The notes beneath the pieces were generated by a model that ran no database searches, was not told where the DNA came from, and worked only from the letters and a program-made list of their open reading frames with translations. From an uncultured Blautia sp. (GTDB lineage Bacteria > Bacillota > Clostridia > Lachnospirales > Lachnospiraceae), in assembly GCA_900547685.1 (NCBI GenBank), contig URHS01000010.1, positions 1-57,525 of the forward strand: 57,525 bases of DNA, in the 5' to 3' direction. The number at the start of each line of letters is the position of its first letter. Position 1 is the first letter of the stretch. Shown here in pieces: positions 25,999 to 34,808 of the stretch. The position numbers and the translations under genes were made by a program.

Positions 25999-26822
25999 AA
26001 AAATTATATAAATACGACTTAAAGTCTGTTTCCTTCTTGCTCTTTATTTTACATGCTGTACTTATTGTTTATACTGTAATAGGGCGTATCGGAATTTTTA
26101 TTGCTGAAAAAGTGCAAGCCTTCTCTTCTTTAGAAGCTTCAAGACTTTGGGGGATTGCCGGTTCTTTTTATATTCTGGGATTTGTTTTATTTATTTTCGC
26201 TATTGTAATTGCAACGATTGTGTTTTTGGGTATCCGTATCCAAAAAAATCTATTTTCCGATGAAGGTTATCTAACACATACTCTGCCTGTTACACCGGCC
26301 CAGATTCTTTGGTCAAAGGTTTTGGTTATCTGGACATGGAGCGTAATTGATTTTATCTGTGTTACGATTTCTGTATTTACTTTAATCACCTACAAAGATA
26401 CTCTGTCAGAAATTTTAAAAGATGCTTCCACTGTATTTGGAACTTTATTGGGAAGTTTCGGTTTTACTAACTGGTTAGAAGAAATTATGACTCTTTTGGC
26501 CGGATTGACACAATATTTTAGCTTTTATACCATGCTTCTTTTATTTTCTATATGTTTGGGAAATCTGTTTAAAAGCCATAAAATTATGGGAACGCTTCTC
26601 TCTTTCTTTGGATTAAATATTGTACTGAGCTTTTTTAACACCATGATAACTTTTTTCATCCCCGGATTAAGCCCCTTTATGCAGATAAATCTTACACAGG
26701 ATAATCTCCCTGTTTACAGCAGCAGACTGATGATTTTCACCCTTGCATGGAATGTTCTCTTTTCCGTCATCTTCTTTATAGGAAGCCGATATATCCTTAC
26801 AAAAAAATTAAATCTGGATTAG
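25992..26822 (+). CDS. ABC transporter permease with no standard start codon
   Basis: About 276 residues with six hydrophobic segments. The first TTG in the frame is at 26037, inside segment 1. The frame extends upstream through a typical charged permease N-terminus (KKLYKYDLKSVSFLL) overlapping the ATPase stop, and AGGGAGG sits at 25978-25984. The only codons at the right distance are ATA (25992) and TTA (25995). In the related overlap pattern TTGA, TTG would start this gene while TGA ends the ATPase; here the sequence is TTAA. The start given is therefore a best guess. Confidence 0.75.
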   Translation: MLKKLYKYDLKSVSFLLFILHAVLIVYTVIGRIGIFIAEKVQAFSSLEASRLWGIAGSFYILGFVLFIFAIVIATIVFLGIRIQKNLFSDEGYLTHTLPVTPAQILWSKVLVIWTWSVIDFICVTISVFTLITYKDTLSEILKDASTVFGTLLGSFGFTNWLEEIMTLLAGLTQYFSFYTMLLLFSICLGNLFKSHKIMGTLLSFFGLNIVLSFFNTMITFFIPGLSPFMQINLTQDNLPVYSSRLMIFTLAWNVLFSVIFFIGSRYILTKKLNLD

Positions 26823-26826
26823 TAAA

Positions 26827-26903
26827 GAATATTTATACTCCGTCTACACGCACTTTGCGCCTATAGACTCAAAGCAGCTTCGCCAAGAGTATATTAAATA
26901 TTC
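26827..26903. repeat. Palindromic intergenic repeat, copy 1
   Basis: 77-nt element bounded by GAATATTTA and TAAATATTC with a central near-palindrome (CTTTGCGCCTATAGACTCAAAG). The reverse complement matches copy 2 (41277-41370) at about 20 of 23 core positions and in the termini. It has no coding content. It lies between the convergent ABC permease and amidase genes. Confidence 0.7.
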
Positions 26904-26919
26904 TAAATTACGAAAAAAT

Positions 26920-26967
26920 AATGAACTGTGGCATAAGATATTAATATATCTCATACCACAGTTCGTT
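26920..26967. terminator. Bidirectional terminator of permease and amidase genes
   Basis: 12-nt arms (26920-26931, 26956-26967) with a further AT-rich inner stem. A-run on one side and T-run on the other. The right arm covers the amidase stop codon. Confidence 0.8.
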
Positions 26968-27709
26968 ATTTTTCGCTTTCTTTTACTTCTTTTTCTACTT
27001 CTTTTATCTGTGCTTTTACATCTTTTTTAAATTTCTCCCATTGTTCTGGGTTTTCCACATAATATTTCGGACATATCTTTCCTGTTACATCATAATGTCG
27101 AATTACATCCTCTTCTGTAAGATTAAAACGATAGCACAACCATCCGGTCAACCGAACAAGCGACAAATACGTTTCATCTGTAAACTTCCCGGTTTCATCT
27201 ACATGACAGCACTCAATCGAAAGAGTATCATCATTTCTGGAATTTGAAGCGTAAGCTACTTCTGTGCTTGGAATACACTGAACAATTTCCCCATCAATAC
27301 CTACAACAAAATGGCTGCTGACTTTTGTTTCATGGCTTTCTTTTAATCCGTCAAAATAATCTCTGTTATTCTTTGCCGTACTTCCCGGATTTGCTGTGTA
27401 ATGTACAACAACTCCCTTTATTTTTTCTAAAGGTGTCCCCGGTCTGGAATATTCATTTGGTTCTATCAAGTCCACATCAAAAGGTGGCGCTCCTACAAAC
27501 GACTCATTTCTGGCTTTTAAAAGTCTGTATTCCTCAATTTTATTTTTCACTTTATTTACAAAGAAAAAGAGCAACAGAACTATGAAAACAGAAAACAAAA
27601 ACAGAAAAATTCTGCGTCTACGTTGTCTTATCCTTTTTTTCCTGCGCTGCTGCCTTCTGTTTTCAAAATTTAAAAGTTCCTCATCTTCTGCCTTTTTTCG
27701 TAACATCAT
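26966..27709 (-). CDS. Membrane-anchored N-acetylmuramoyl-L-alanine amidase
   Basis: 247 residues. A short, very basic cytoplasmic end (RRQQRRKKRIRQRRRR), one membrane segment (about 34-51), then an extracellular amidase_2 domain. It cuts the bond between N-acetylmuramic acid and L-alanine in peptidoglycan. Zinc-site residues: His in VVVHYT, His in IRHYDVTG, Cys in KICPKY; SHFVVGIDG is the usual substrate strand. It is a type II membrane protein rather than a secreted one. A promoter is visible upstream; its terminator is shared with the ABC operon. Confidence 0.9.
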   Translation of the reverse strand: MMLRKKAEDEELLNFENRRQQRRKKRIRQRRRRIFLFLFSVFIVLLLFFFVNKVKNKIEEYRLLKARNESFVGAPPFDVDLIEPNEYSRPGTPLEKIKGVVVHYTANPGSTAKNNRDYFDGLKESHETKVSSHFVVGIDGEIVQCIPSTEVAYASNSRNDDTLSIECCHVDETGKFTDETYLSLVRLTGWLCYRFNLTEEDVIRHYDVTGKICPKYYVENPEQWEKFKKDVKAQIKEVEKEVKESEK

Positions 27710-27755
27710 CCTATGTACACTCCTGATTGAACTTATCTTTCAAGCTACTATTTTC

Positions 27756-27784
27756 ATTGTGCACATAGTCTTTACAACTGTCAA
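27756..27784 (-). promoter_or_regulatory. Promoter of the amidase gene
   Basis: Consensus TTGACA (27784-27779), 17-nt spacer, CACAAT (27761-27756) on the minus strand. Confidence 0.65.
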
Positions 27785-27810
27785 GTAATTTCCCTATAGT
27801 TTAGTTTTAT

Positions 27811-30057
27811 TTAATTTTCTTTCTTGATTTGATTTAATTGAGAATTCAGCTCCAAAAGCTGTTCTTTTGTCATTTTTTCTCCAATTGCCCCCATGGTATT
27901 GATCATTCTAAGCACAGTAAAGTTACCCAACATTTGCATCATTCCCTCTGTTTTTTTCTTTGCTTTTTCATCCTGTTCTTCTGTTTTCCTATTTAAAAAC
28001 ATTCCCAGAATATGTTCAAACAAAGCTTTTCCCGGCTGAGATTTCAAAATTTCAGAAACCTTATCATTTAAAGAATAATATCCGGAAACTTCTGTAATAT
28101 CGAACCAATTTAATACGGCTCCTTTTTCTTTTAAACGATATTCTTCATGAAATTTATCTGTCTTTCGAATAAAGCTTTGATCTTTACAATCTCCTGCTTT
28201 TGCAGTAATAACAGTTTCTCCCTTATTAGGAACCATAAAATAAAAGAAATGCTCATCACTTACCTGTTTTTCATATTCCTGTCCGTTTAAGTACAGAGTC
28301 ACTTCCGGAAAGTTAGAGTATACGGTTATCTTAGTCTTCTCTTCCACTCTGTTTACATAACGTTTTCCGCAAATATGCACAAAGGGCTCGTGAGAAAGCC
28401 ACGCCTTATACGCATAAAAAGCATCTTTTTTATATTTTCTGTCAAAGGTAACAAGCCCTTTATGGTTTTGCCCGTTTTCGCCTCCTTCATTTCTGGCATC
28501 TGCCCCGAAATCAAACATATTCCACACATGAGTTGCCCATAAATAAGGTCTTGTAAAAAGCTGTTTAATCAATTCTTCGTGATAATATGCCTGATATTCT
28601 TCTGTATAATCTCCCTGCTGCGGTTCTGAAGTATGCCAGTTTAATGCTTCGCAGCCATACTCACTGACACCAATGGGGATTTGAGGAAATTCTTTATGAA
28701 ACTTATCCAGCCACGGTCCATTCATGGACACATCCCCTCCATACCATCCAAAATAATGATTATAAGAAACTACATCCGGAATTTGAATATAAGGATGATG
28801 AATATCACACATAGATACCACAGCAATAGCAGTCAATCTTGTATTATCCATTTCATGACACAAATCATTTAAAATTCTATGATTTTCCAATAAATCTTCT
28901 TCATCTGCATCCTGCATGGTAATTTCATTGGAAAGTCCCCATACAACAATACTGGGGTGATGATAATTCTGTATGATTAATTCTTTCATCTGAGAAATGG
29001 TATTTTCTCGCCCATTTGTTAAGTGAGCTGATATATAAGGAATTTCAGCCCACACCACCATTCCTCTTTCGTCACACAAATCATAAAAATACTGATCATG
29101 CTGATAATGTGCCAGTCTTATGGTCGTTGCCCCCAACTCACAGATTAAGTCCATATCTTCTTTGTGATGTTTGGGAAAAAGGGCATTTCCGATTTCCCAT
29201 CTGTCCTGGTGTCTTGATACCCCTCTTAAAGGATAACTTTCCCCGTTTAACAGAAAACCTTTTTCCGGATGAATTTCAAAAGTACGACATCCAAATCTGG
29301 TATATACATTATCCAAAACCTCACTATTTTCTGTTAATTCAACTTCTGCATAATAAAGATAAGGATCTTTTCGTCCTTTCCAGAGATGAACATTCTCTAT
29401 TTTCATCTGAACTTTTCGTTCTTTTGCAGAACAAATCTTTTGCGCCACAATCTGTCCTTTTCTGTCACGGATTTTGTATACCAGATTTTGTCCTTCTTTT
29501 TTTTCCGTAATCCAAGTTTCAATGGTAATCTCTGCATCCTTTCCCTGAAGGACAGGGGTTACCTGAATCCCCTCTCCACCACAATACTCCAAATCAAAAT
29601 GAGAAGCAGAAACTGCTACAATATTCATATCACGATACAATCCTCCATAAAAGGTAAAATCTGCCTGCTGAGGATAAATACTGTCATTTTTGCTGTTTTC
29701 TACGGTAACCACTAAAAGACTTTCTTCTTTTAACGCATTGCTGATATCCACACGCCAGGCAGAATACCCCCCATCATGATGTGCTATTTTTTCTCCGTCT
29801 ATATATACATCAGCAGAAGAATTTGCTCCCAGAATTTCCAAAAAATATTTATCTGCCTGTGGCAGCTCCGCCCTTTTAATTGTCTTGGCATAATATCCTG
29901 TTCCGCGATAATAATCGTTATTTCCGTCCTGCCCATCTATGTTATTCCATGTATGCGGCAAATTTACCCAGCACCATCTTTTAGGCATTTCTTTTGGAAT
30001 TTCATCTGTATCTTTTGTAAATGCCCATTTTTCATTTATATTAATTCTTTGTCTCAT
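27811..30057 (-). CDS. GH2 family beta-glycosidase (probable beta-galactosidase)
   Basis: 748 residues, no signal peptide, so intracellular. The sugar-binding domain (1-150), immunoglobulin-like domain (about 155-265) and TIM barrel are all recognisable. The acid/base is Glu 378 in GLSNE and the nucleophile is Glu 466 in SEYGCE. WNMFDFGADARNEGG and HKGLVTFDRKYKKDAFYAYKA favour beta-galactosidase over beta-glucuronidase, but the sugar is not proven. The last ~100 residues form a helical domain (MMQMLGNFTVLRMINTMG, then KMTKEQLLELNSQL) like small C-terminal modules on other Firmicute glycosidases. It overlaps the symporter gene by ATGA, so the two are coupled. Confidence 0.9.
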   Translation of the reverse strand: MRQRININEKWAFTKDTDEIPKEMPKRWCWVNLPHTWNNIDGQDGNNDYYRGTGYYAKTIKRAELPQADKYFLEILGANSSADVYIDGEKIAHHDGGYSAWRVDISNALKEESLLVVTVENSKNDSIYPQQADFTFYGGLYRDMNIVAVSASHFDLEYCGGEGIQVTPVLQGKDAEITIETWITEKKEGQNLVYKIRDRKGQIVAQKICSAKERKVQMKIENVHLWKGRKDPYLYYAEVELTENSEVLDNVYTRFGCRTFEIHPEKGFLLNGESYPLRGVSRHQDRWEIGNALFPKHHKEDMDLICELGATTIRLAHYQHDQYFYDLCDERGMVVWAEIPYISAHLTNGRENTISQMKELIIQNYHHPSIVVWGLSNEITMQDADEEDLLENHRILNDLCHEMDNTRLTAIAVVSMCDIHHPYIQIPDVVSYNHYFGWYGGDVSMNGPWLDKFHKEFPQIPIGVSEYGCEALNWHTSEPQQGDYTEEYQAYYHEELIKQLFTRPYLWATHVWNMFDFGADARNEGGENGQNHKGLVTFDRKYKKDAFYAYKAWLSHEPFVHICGKRYVNRVEEKTKITVYSNFPEVTLYLNGQEYEKQVSDEHFFYFMVPNKGETVITAKAGDCKDQSFIRKTDKFHEEYRLKEKGAVLNWFDITEVSGYYSLNDKVSEILKSQPGKALFEHILGMFLNRKTEEQDEKAKKKTEGMMQMLGNFTVLRMINTMGAIGEKMTKEQLLELNSQLNQIKKEN

Positions 30058-31463
30058 CCTGCATTCTCCTGTTTTCTTTTTTGTTTTAATGCTGTTATAT
30101 TTTCCTCCACCCTATTTTTATTCAATGGGTAAAAAAACAGCAGACTAAAGGCAACTCCCAAATAAAGAATTCCCGGAAGCAGTGTTGCAATGTTGTAAAT
30201 CCCATCCAAAACTTCCTGACTCTGTATGGTTTTTGACGAATTAAATCCAATGATTCCCAGCGCATACCCACCCAATCCCCCTGCAAATGCCTGTCCTATT
30301 TTCCTTGCAAAAGAATATGTGGCATAAATAGTGCCGTCCTCTCGTTTACCTGTCCGCACTTCCTGATCATCAATCACATCTGTAATAAATGCCCATAAAA
30401 TTAAGTTAAAAATTCCAAACCCCAAAAATCCCAAAATATTAATTCCGATATAGAGTGCTGCTGATTTTGTATGAAGAAAAAATAATAAAAAGCAGGTAGC
30501 AGAACTGCATAGGCATCCGAGAATTCCAATTTCCTTCTTCCCAAACCTTTTAGAAACAGGTACTGCAAAAGGCGCTAAAACAAGAGATGGCAAAACACCT
30601 GCTAAAGTCATAATGGAAAGTGCTCCTTTGTTTTTAAAATAATCAATAAAAAGATATTGATTCATAGACTGTGTCATAATCTGTGCCACCAGCAAAAGCA
30701 GTGCAGCCAGAATAATACCCAGAAGCGCTCTGTTTGAAAGAATACTTTTTACAGTTTGTGAAAAACCTGCTTTTCTCTGTGTTTCCTTTGTTTCTACTTT
30801 TACACGTTCCGTAGTCATAGAATAACACAACAGGTAACAAATAATTGCAGCAACAGAAAATGCTCCTGCAACAAGAGTAAATCTGCCCTCATCTACCAGC
30901 TGATTTCCTGCTGCATCTGTGGTATATACCAATAGAGGCGCACCCACTCCCACAATTAACTGTGCTAACACTGCACCTACGCTTCGAAATGTAGATAAAG
31001 ATGCTCTGTCATCTGCATTGGGACTTAATACCGATGCCATAGAACCATAGGGAATATTGATTGCCGTATAAAAAATACTTCCCCATAGAATATAGGTTAC
31101 AAACATATACACAATTTTCATTCCCATAGGAGCATCTTTCATACCACTCTGATACATTAAAAAACTGGCAAGAGCTACCGGTCCACACATTCTTAAAATC
31201 CACGGACGAAATCTGCCGTCTTTTGATGGTTTACTTCGGTCTACAATTCTTCCCATAGTAATATCTGTAAAAGCATCCACACACCGGGCAATTAAAAATA
31301 AAGTTCCTACCATACCTGCGCTGATTCCCAATACTTTTGTATAAAATACCATCAGAAATACACTGGCAAAAAGAAAAGTAAAATCATTTCCAAAATCACC
31401 AAACATATATCCGATTTTATCTTTTATTCCAAATGCATCGTTTTCTGTTCCCGTTCGTTCCAT
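30054..31463 (-). CDS. GPH-family sugar:cation symporter (MFS)
   Basis: About 469 residues and 12 membrane segments with the melibiose-carrier features FGNDFTFLF, a DITMGRIVDRSKPSKDGRFRPW loop and ATYSFARKIGQAFAGGLGG. GPH carriers import glycosides with Na+ or H+. Its partner is the intracellular GH2 enzyme overlapping downstream, so uptake followed by hydrolysis of a galactoside-like sugar is the likely job. Start: ATG 31463 with AAGGAG; the longer frame (ATG 31526) begins inside the upstream terminator and is rejected. Confidence 0.88.
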   Translation of the reverse strand: MERTGTENDAFGIKDKIGYMFGDFGNDFTFLFASVFLMVFYTKVLGISAGMVGTLFLIARCVDAFTDITMGRIVDRSKPSKDGRFRPWILRMCGPVALASFLMYQSGMKDAPMGMKIVYMFVTYILWGSIFYTAINIPYGSMASVLSPNADDRASLSTFRSVGAVLAQLIVGVGAPLLVYTTDAAGNQLVDEGRFTLVAGAFSVAAIICYLLCYSMTTERVKVETKETQRKAGFSQTVKSILSNRALLGIILAALLLLVAQIMTQSMNQYLFIDYFKNKGALSIMTLAGVLPSLVLAPFAVPVSKRFGKKEIGILGCLCSSATCFLLFFLHTKSAALYIGINILGFLGFGIFNLILWAFITDVIDDQEVRTGKREDGTIYATYSFARKIGQAFAGGLGGYALGIIGFNSSKTIQSQEVLDGIYNIATLLPGILYLGVAFSLLFFYPLNKNRVEENITALKQKRKQENAG

Positions 31464-31499
31464 TATTCTGCTCCTTATTTTATTTAGTATCTTAAAAAT

Positions 31500-31549
31500 A
31501 ATATAGCCTGAATTTACAAGTTTCATACATTGTAAATTCAGGCTATATT
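31500..31549 (-). terminator. Strong terminator after the acetyltransferase gene
   Basis: Perfect 20-bp stem (31500-31519 and 31530-31549), followed on the minus strand by ATTTTTAAG. It ends the envelope cluster before the GPH-GH2 operon. Confidence 0.85.
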
Positions 31550-31562
31550 GTTTTTAAAATTT

Positions 31563-32168
31563 TTATTCTATATCTATTTTTAAATCTTTATAGAAATATT
31601 CGTTATCTCTTTCTCCGATTTCTCTCAAGACTCTGCATGGGTTTCCTACAGCTACTACATTGGCAGGAATATCTTTTGTAACAATACTTCCTGCCCCTAT
31701 AACAGAGTTTTCTCCAATCGTAACACCCGGAAGAATAATTGCTCCTGCTCCAATCCATACATTATCTCCAATATGAACCGGGCGATTAAACTGTATACCT
31801 CTGCGCCTTAAATCCGGTTTTACAGGATGCGCAGCAGTAGCAATGGTAACATTTGGTCCAATCATAACGTAATCACCAATAAAAACATCTCCATCATCTA
31901 CTACAGTCAAATTAAAGTTGGCATACACATTTTTCCCCATTGAAATATGATGCCCACTCCAATTTGCATAAAAAGGCGGTTGAATGTAACAATTCTCTCC
32001 GCATTTCGCAAACATCTTTTTCATCAATTCTTCCCTTTTTTCCACTTCACTGGAAGGAAGTTCATTAAATTCTTTTAATGCATCCAAATAAGGGAACTGT
32101 TCTTCCAAAATTTCTTTATCTCCGGGATTATATAAAATCCCCTTTTCCATACGTTCTCTCTCCGTCAT
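31563..32168 (-). CDS. Maltose/galactoside O-acetyltransferase-type hexapeptide protein
   Basis: 201 residues. An N-terminal domain of the Maa/LacA type (YNPGDKEILEEQFPYLDALKEFN) is followed by left-handed beta-helix hexapeptide repeats; the catalytic His lies in ATAAHPV, plus IGDNVWIGAGAIILPGVTIGENSVIGAGSIVTKDIP (split: IGDNVWIGAGA then GSIVTKDIP). It transfers acetyl from acetyl-CoA to a sugar hydroxyl. It lies 17 nt after ctpA and probably belongs to the same transcript, so a sugar-detoxification or envelope role is possible. The acceptor is unknown. Confidence 0.9.
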   Translation of the reverse strand: MTERERMEKGILYNPGDKEILEEQFPYLDALKEFNELPSSEVEKREELMKKMFAKCGENCYIQPPFYANWSGHHISMGKNVYANFNLTVVDDGDVFIGDYVMIGPNVTIATAAHPVKPDLRRRGIQFNRPVHIGDNVWIGAGAIILPGVTIGENSVIGAGSIVTKDIPANVVAVGNPCRVLREIGERDNEYFYKDLKIDIE

Positions 32169-32185
32169 ATAATCTTTTTCCTCTC

Positions 32186-33385
32186 TTATTTTTCTATTTC
32201 TTTTACTGCTTCTACTGCTTTTTGCAACTGGGTGTCTTCTTCATAAGTCACAACTGTTTTCTTTTGTAATTCTTCTGACAGCTCAGCCTCTATATCCGGC
32301 TGAATTCCTGTGCCATGAATACATCTTCCTTTTGGTGTATAATATTTTGCTGTAGTAGTCTTTACAGCACTTCCGTCTGTAAGAGGAATAAGACTCTGTA
32401 CAATTCCTTTTCCAAAAGTTGTAGTTCCCACAATAGTTCCAACACCATAATCCTGTATTGCTCCTGCGAAGATTTCTGATGCACTGGCACTATTTCCATT
32501 TACAAGAACTGCCAGAGGAATCTCTAACTCATTTTTCCCATCTGAATGAATTTCTTCTCTTTTGCCTTCTTTATCTTCTGTATATACAATCAGGCCTTCC
32601 GGTAATATATCATTTAAAATATTACATACAGATGTTAAAAGTCCTCCGGGATTGTTTCTCACATCTACAATAAGACGTTCCATTCCCTGATTTTTTAAAT
32701 CTTCAAAGGCTTTCAAATACTGTGGTTCTGTCTGTTCTGTAAATTCATATAACAAAATATAGCCCACATTATCTTCCAGCATCTTATGTTCTACAACAGG
32801 AATATTCACTTCCTCTAAAGGAACATCAAATTCCAGGTAATCATTTTCACCTTCCCTTGCCACTGTCAAATGTGCAACTTCACCTTCTGAAGTTTTTACC
32901 TTTTCTACAACTTCTGAAAGTTCCATACCTATAATATCTTCATTATTTACTTTAATAAGAATATCATCCGGCAAAAGTCCTGCTTTTGCTCCTGGAGCTT
33001 CTTCATAGCATCTCACCAGCTTTACCATACCGGTTTCCATATCCATTTGCATGACAACACCAATTCCTTTATACAGACCTGTAGTCTCTGTATTTAATTC
33101 TTCATACTCTTCCTTCGTATAATATGCAGAATATGGATCTCCAAGACTTGCCATCATTCCTTTATACATACCGGTTTCCATAAGTTCCTTATCAATTTCG
33201 CCAGTAAATTCATCATCAATGATTTCTTCTAATACCTTTGCTTTTTCTACAAACTTTTGATTTACCGCATCGTCTTCTCCACTTTTTTCCTGTGCATAAT
33301 TATAAATTTTGAAACCTGCACCACCTACAAGAAGTGTCAGTACAATCCCCAAAAGAAACCCTTTCATAAACTTTTTTCGTTCCAT
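32186..33385 (-). CDS. S41 C-terminal processing peptidase (CtpA type)
   Basis: 399 residues: one N-terminal membrane anchor (about 8-26), a PDZ domain (about 90-170, GIGVVMQ...VRCYEEAPGAKAGLLPDDILIKVN as two separate stretches) and an S41 tail-protease domain. The nucleophile serine lies in NGNSASASEIFAGA, the general-base lysine in TTFGKGIVQS. It acts outside the membrane, often trimming envelope proteins or peptidoglycan hydrolases. It comes just after the M23 hydrolase gene and may process it (inference). Confidence 0.93.
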   Translation of the reverse strand: MERKKFMKGFLLGIVLTLLVGGAGFKIYNYAQEKSGEDDAVNQKFVEKAKVLEEIIDDEFTGEIDKELMETGMYKGMMASLGDPYSAYYTKEEYEELNTETTGLYKGIGVVMQMDMETGMVKLVRCYEEAPGAKAGLLPDDILIKVNNEDIIGMELSEVVEKVKTSEGEVAHLTVAREGENDYLEFDVPLEEVNIPVVEHKMLEDNVGYILLYEFTEQTEPQYLKAFEDLKNQGMERLIVDVRNNPGGLLTSVCNILNDILPEGLIVYTEDKEGKREEIHSDGKNELEIPLAVLVNGNSASASEIFAGAIQDYGVGTIVGTTTFGKGIVQSLIPLTDGSAVKTTTAKYYTPKGRCIHGTGIQPDIEAELSEELQKKTVVTYEEDTQLQKAVEAVKEIEK

Positions 33386-33414
33386 TTTTCTGCTCCTTAA
33401 ATGTCGTTTTAGAT

Positions 33415-33449
33415 AGATAAAGAGGACTGCATTGGCAGCCCCCTTATCT
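33415..33449 (-). other. Hairpin between the M23 hydrolase and ctpA genes
   Basis: About 15-bp imperfect stem (33415-33430, 33435-33449) with a 4-nt loop. It starts at the M23 stop codon but no T-run follows on the minus strand, so an RNA-processing or partial-termination site fits better than a full terminator. Confidence 0.45.
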
Positions 33450-34795
33450 TAAAAATAATTCATAGGATTTACATATACTCCATTTTTCATAATACCGAAA
33501 TGAAGATGCGGCCCTGTTGAATACCCTGTTGAACCTACTGCTGCTATCTCCTGACCGGCACTTACTTTCTGTCCAGCCTTTACATAGAGTGCTGACGCAT
33601 GCATATATACTGTATGGAAACCATTTCCATGGTCTATGGTTACATAGTTTCCTGCTGACGCTGAATATGTAGAAACAGTTACAGTACCTGATGCAGCTGC
33701 TACAATAGATGAACCGCTACCTGCCCCAATATCAATTCCCTTATGATTACTGGAAGCACCTGCCGTAGGCGAATTTCTGTCCCCAAAAGGACTTGTTACA
33801 TTATGAGAAGACGGACATGGCCATGTAAACTGTGGTGAACCACTGTTCTCTGGCTGACTGGTATCCGGTTTCTCTTCCGGCTTCGTTTCCGGTTTTGTTT
33901 CAGGCTTTGACTCCGGTTTTGACTCCGGTTTTGTTTCTGGTTTTGTTTCTGGTTTTGACTCCGGTTTTGACTCCGGTTTTGACTCTGTCTGCTGTTCCGG
34001 CTTATCTGTACCGGAAGTTGTGCTTTCATTTGAAGAAGAAGAATTTTCCTGCCCACCTGCACTTTGCACTTCCTCCTTCATCTGTTTCAAAATCTCATTT
34101 TGAATTGCCAACTCACCTTCTAAGTCTGACTGCTCCATTACTGCAGCATCAATCCCAGCCTCAAAGTTTTTAATTTCTTCCTGTTTTTTACTAATAGAAG
34201 TCTCGATATTGCTTTTTTCCTTTTCAGCTGATTGTTTATAACCTTCTAAATCTGATTTTTCTTTCTTTAAATTTTTTTCCAGATTTTGAATCTTCTTATA
34301 AATCTTTTTATATTCTTCTAATTGTTTTCGGTCATAAGAAGTAAGTTGCCTAAAATTCTCTGTTCGACTCAAAGCTTCGGCAAAATCATCTGCTCCTAAA
34401 ATAATGGAAAGCATAGAGATATTTCCTGCCTCATAAAGATATTGTATTCTCTTTTTCATATCTTCATACTGAATTTCTTCTTTTTCTTTTGCCTTTTCCA
34501 GTTTTTCACTGTTTTTTTCAATTTCAGCATTCTTCTCTTCTATCTGACCTGTTAAAGTATCCAGATTTTTCTGAGCATTGCTATACTTTTTATCTAATTC
34601 CTTAATAGCAGACAGTACATCTTGCTTCTGCTGCTGCAAAGAGCTTACCTGCTCTTCTTTATCTTCTATCTGACTTTCCAATTCTGTTTTCTTTTTATTT
34701 ACTTCCGTCTCATTAGTTGCTGACACGGAAAGCACATTGGAAACAGCCAAACAGCCTGCCAGCAATACAGCAGTTTTCCTGTTCTTTATCTTCAT
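33449..34795 (-). CDS. Secreted coiled-coil M23 peptidoglycan hydrolase (PcsB/EnvC-like)
   Basis: 448 residues. Signal peptide (1-26, ending VSA), long coiled coil (about 30-240), Lys-Pro-Glu-rich repeat linker (about 255-315), then an M23 (LytM) endopeptidase domain. Zinc motif HKGID (HxxxD) and HLHFG (HxH) are intact. Lying directly next to ftsEX, with this coiled coil, it is the expected hydrolase activated by FtsEX at septation. The linker repeat can vary in length between strains. Start chosen by the signal peptide. Confidence 0.94.
   Translation of the reverse strand: MKIKNRKTAVLLAGCLAVSNVLSVSATNETEVNKKKTELESQIEDKEEQVSSLQQQKQDVLSAIKELDKKYSNAQKNLDTLTGQIEEKNAEIEKNSEKLEKAKEKEEIQYEDMKKRIQYLYEAGNISMLSIILGADDFAEALSRTENFRQLTSYDRKQLEEYKKIYKKIQNLEKNLKKEKSDLEGYKQSAEKEKSNIETSISKKQEEIKNFEAGIDAAVMEQSDLEGELAIQNEILKQMKEEVQSAGGQENSSSSNESTTSGTDKPEQQTESKPESKPESKPETKPETKPESKPESKPETKPETKPEEKPDTSQPENSGSPQFTWPCPSSHNVTSPFGDRNSPTAGASSNHKGIDIGAGSGSSIVAAASGTVTVSTYSASAGNYVTIDHGNGFHTVYMHASALYVKAGQKVSAGQEIAAVGSTGYSTGPHLHFGIMKNGVYVNPMNYF
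33876..33988. repeat. 12-bp minisatellite in the hydrolase linker
   Basis: About nine tandem copies of a 12-bp unit (variants GACTCCGGTTTT, GTTTCTGGTTTT) coding SKPE/TKPE repeats. Such in-frame arrays change length easily by slippage; the unit keeps the reading frame. Confidence 0.85.
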
Positions 34796-34808
34796 GTACC
34801 CTCCGATC

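Noticed and set aside
33876..33988. Possible CRISPR array
   Set aside because: 12-bp units are contiguous with no unique spacers and encode an in-frame protein linker.
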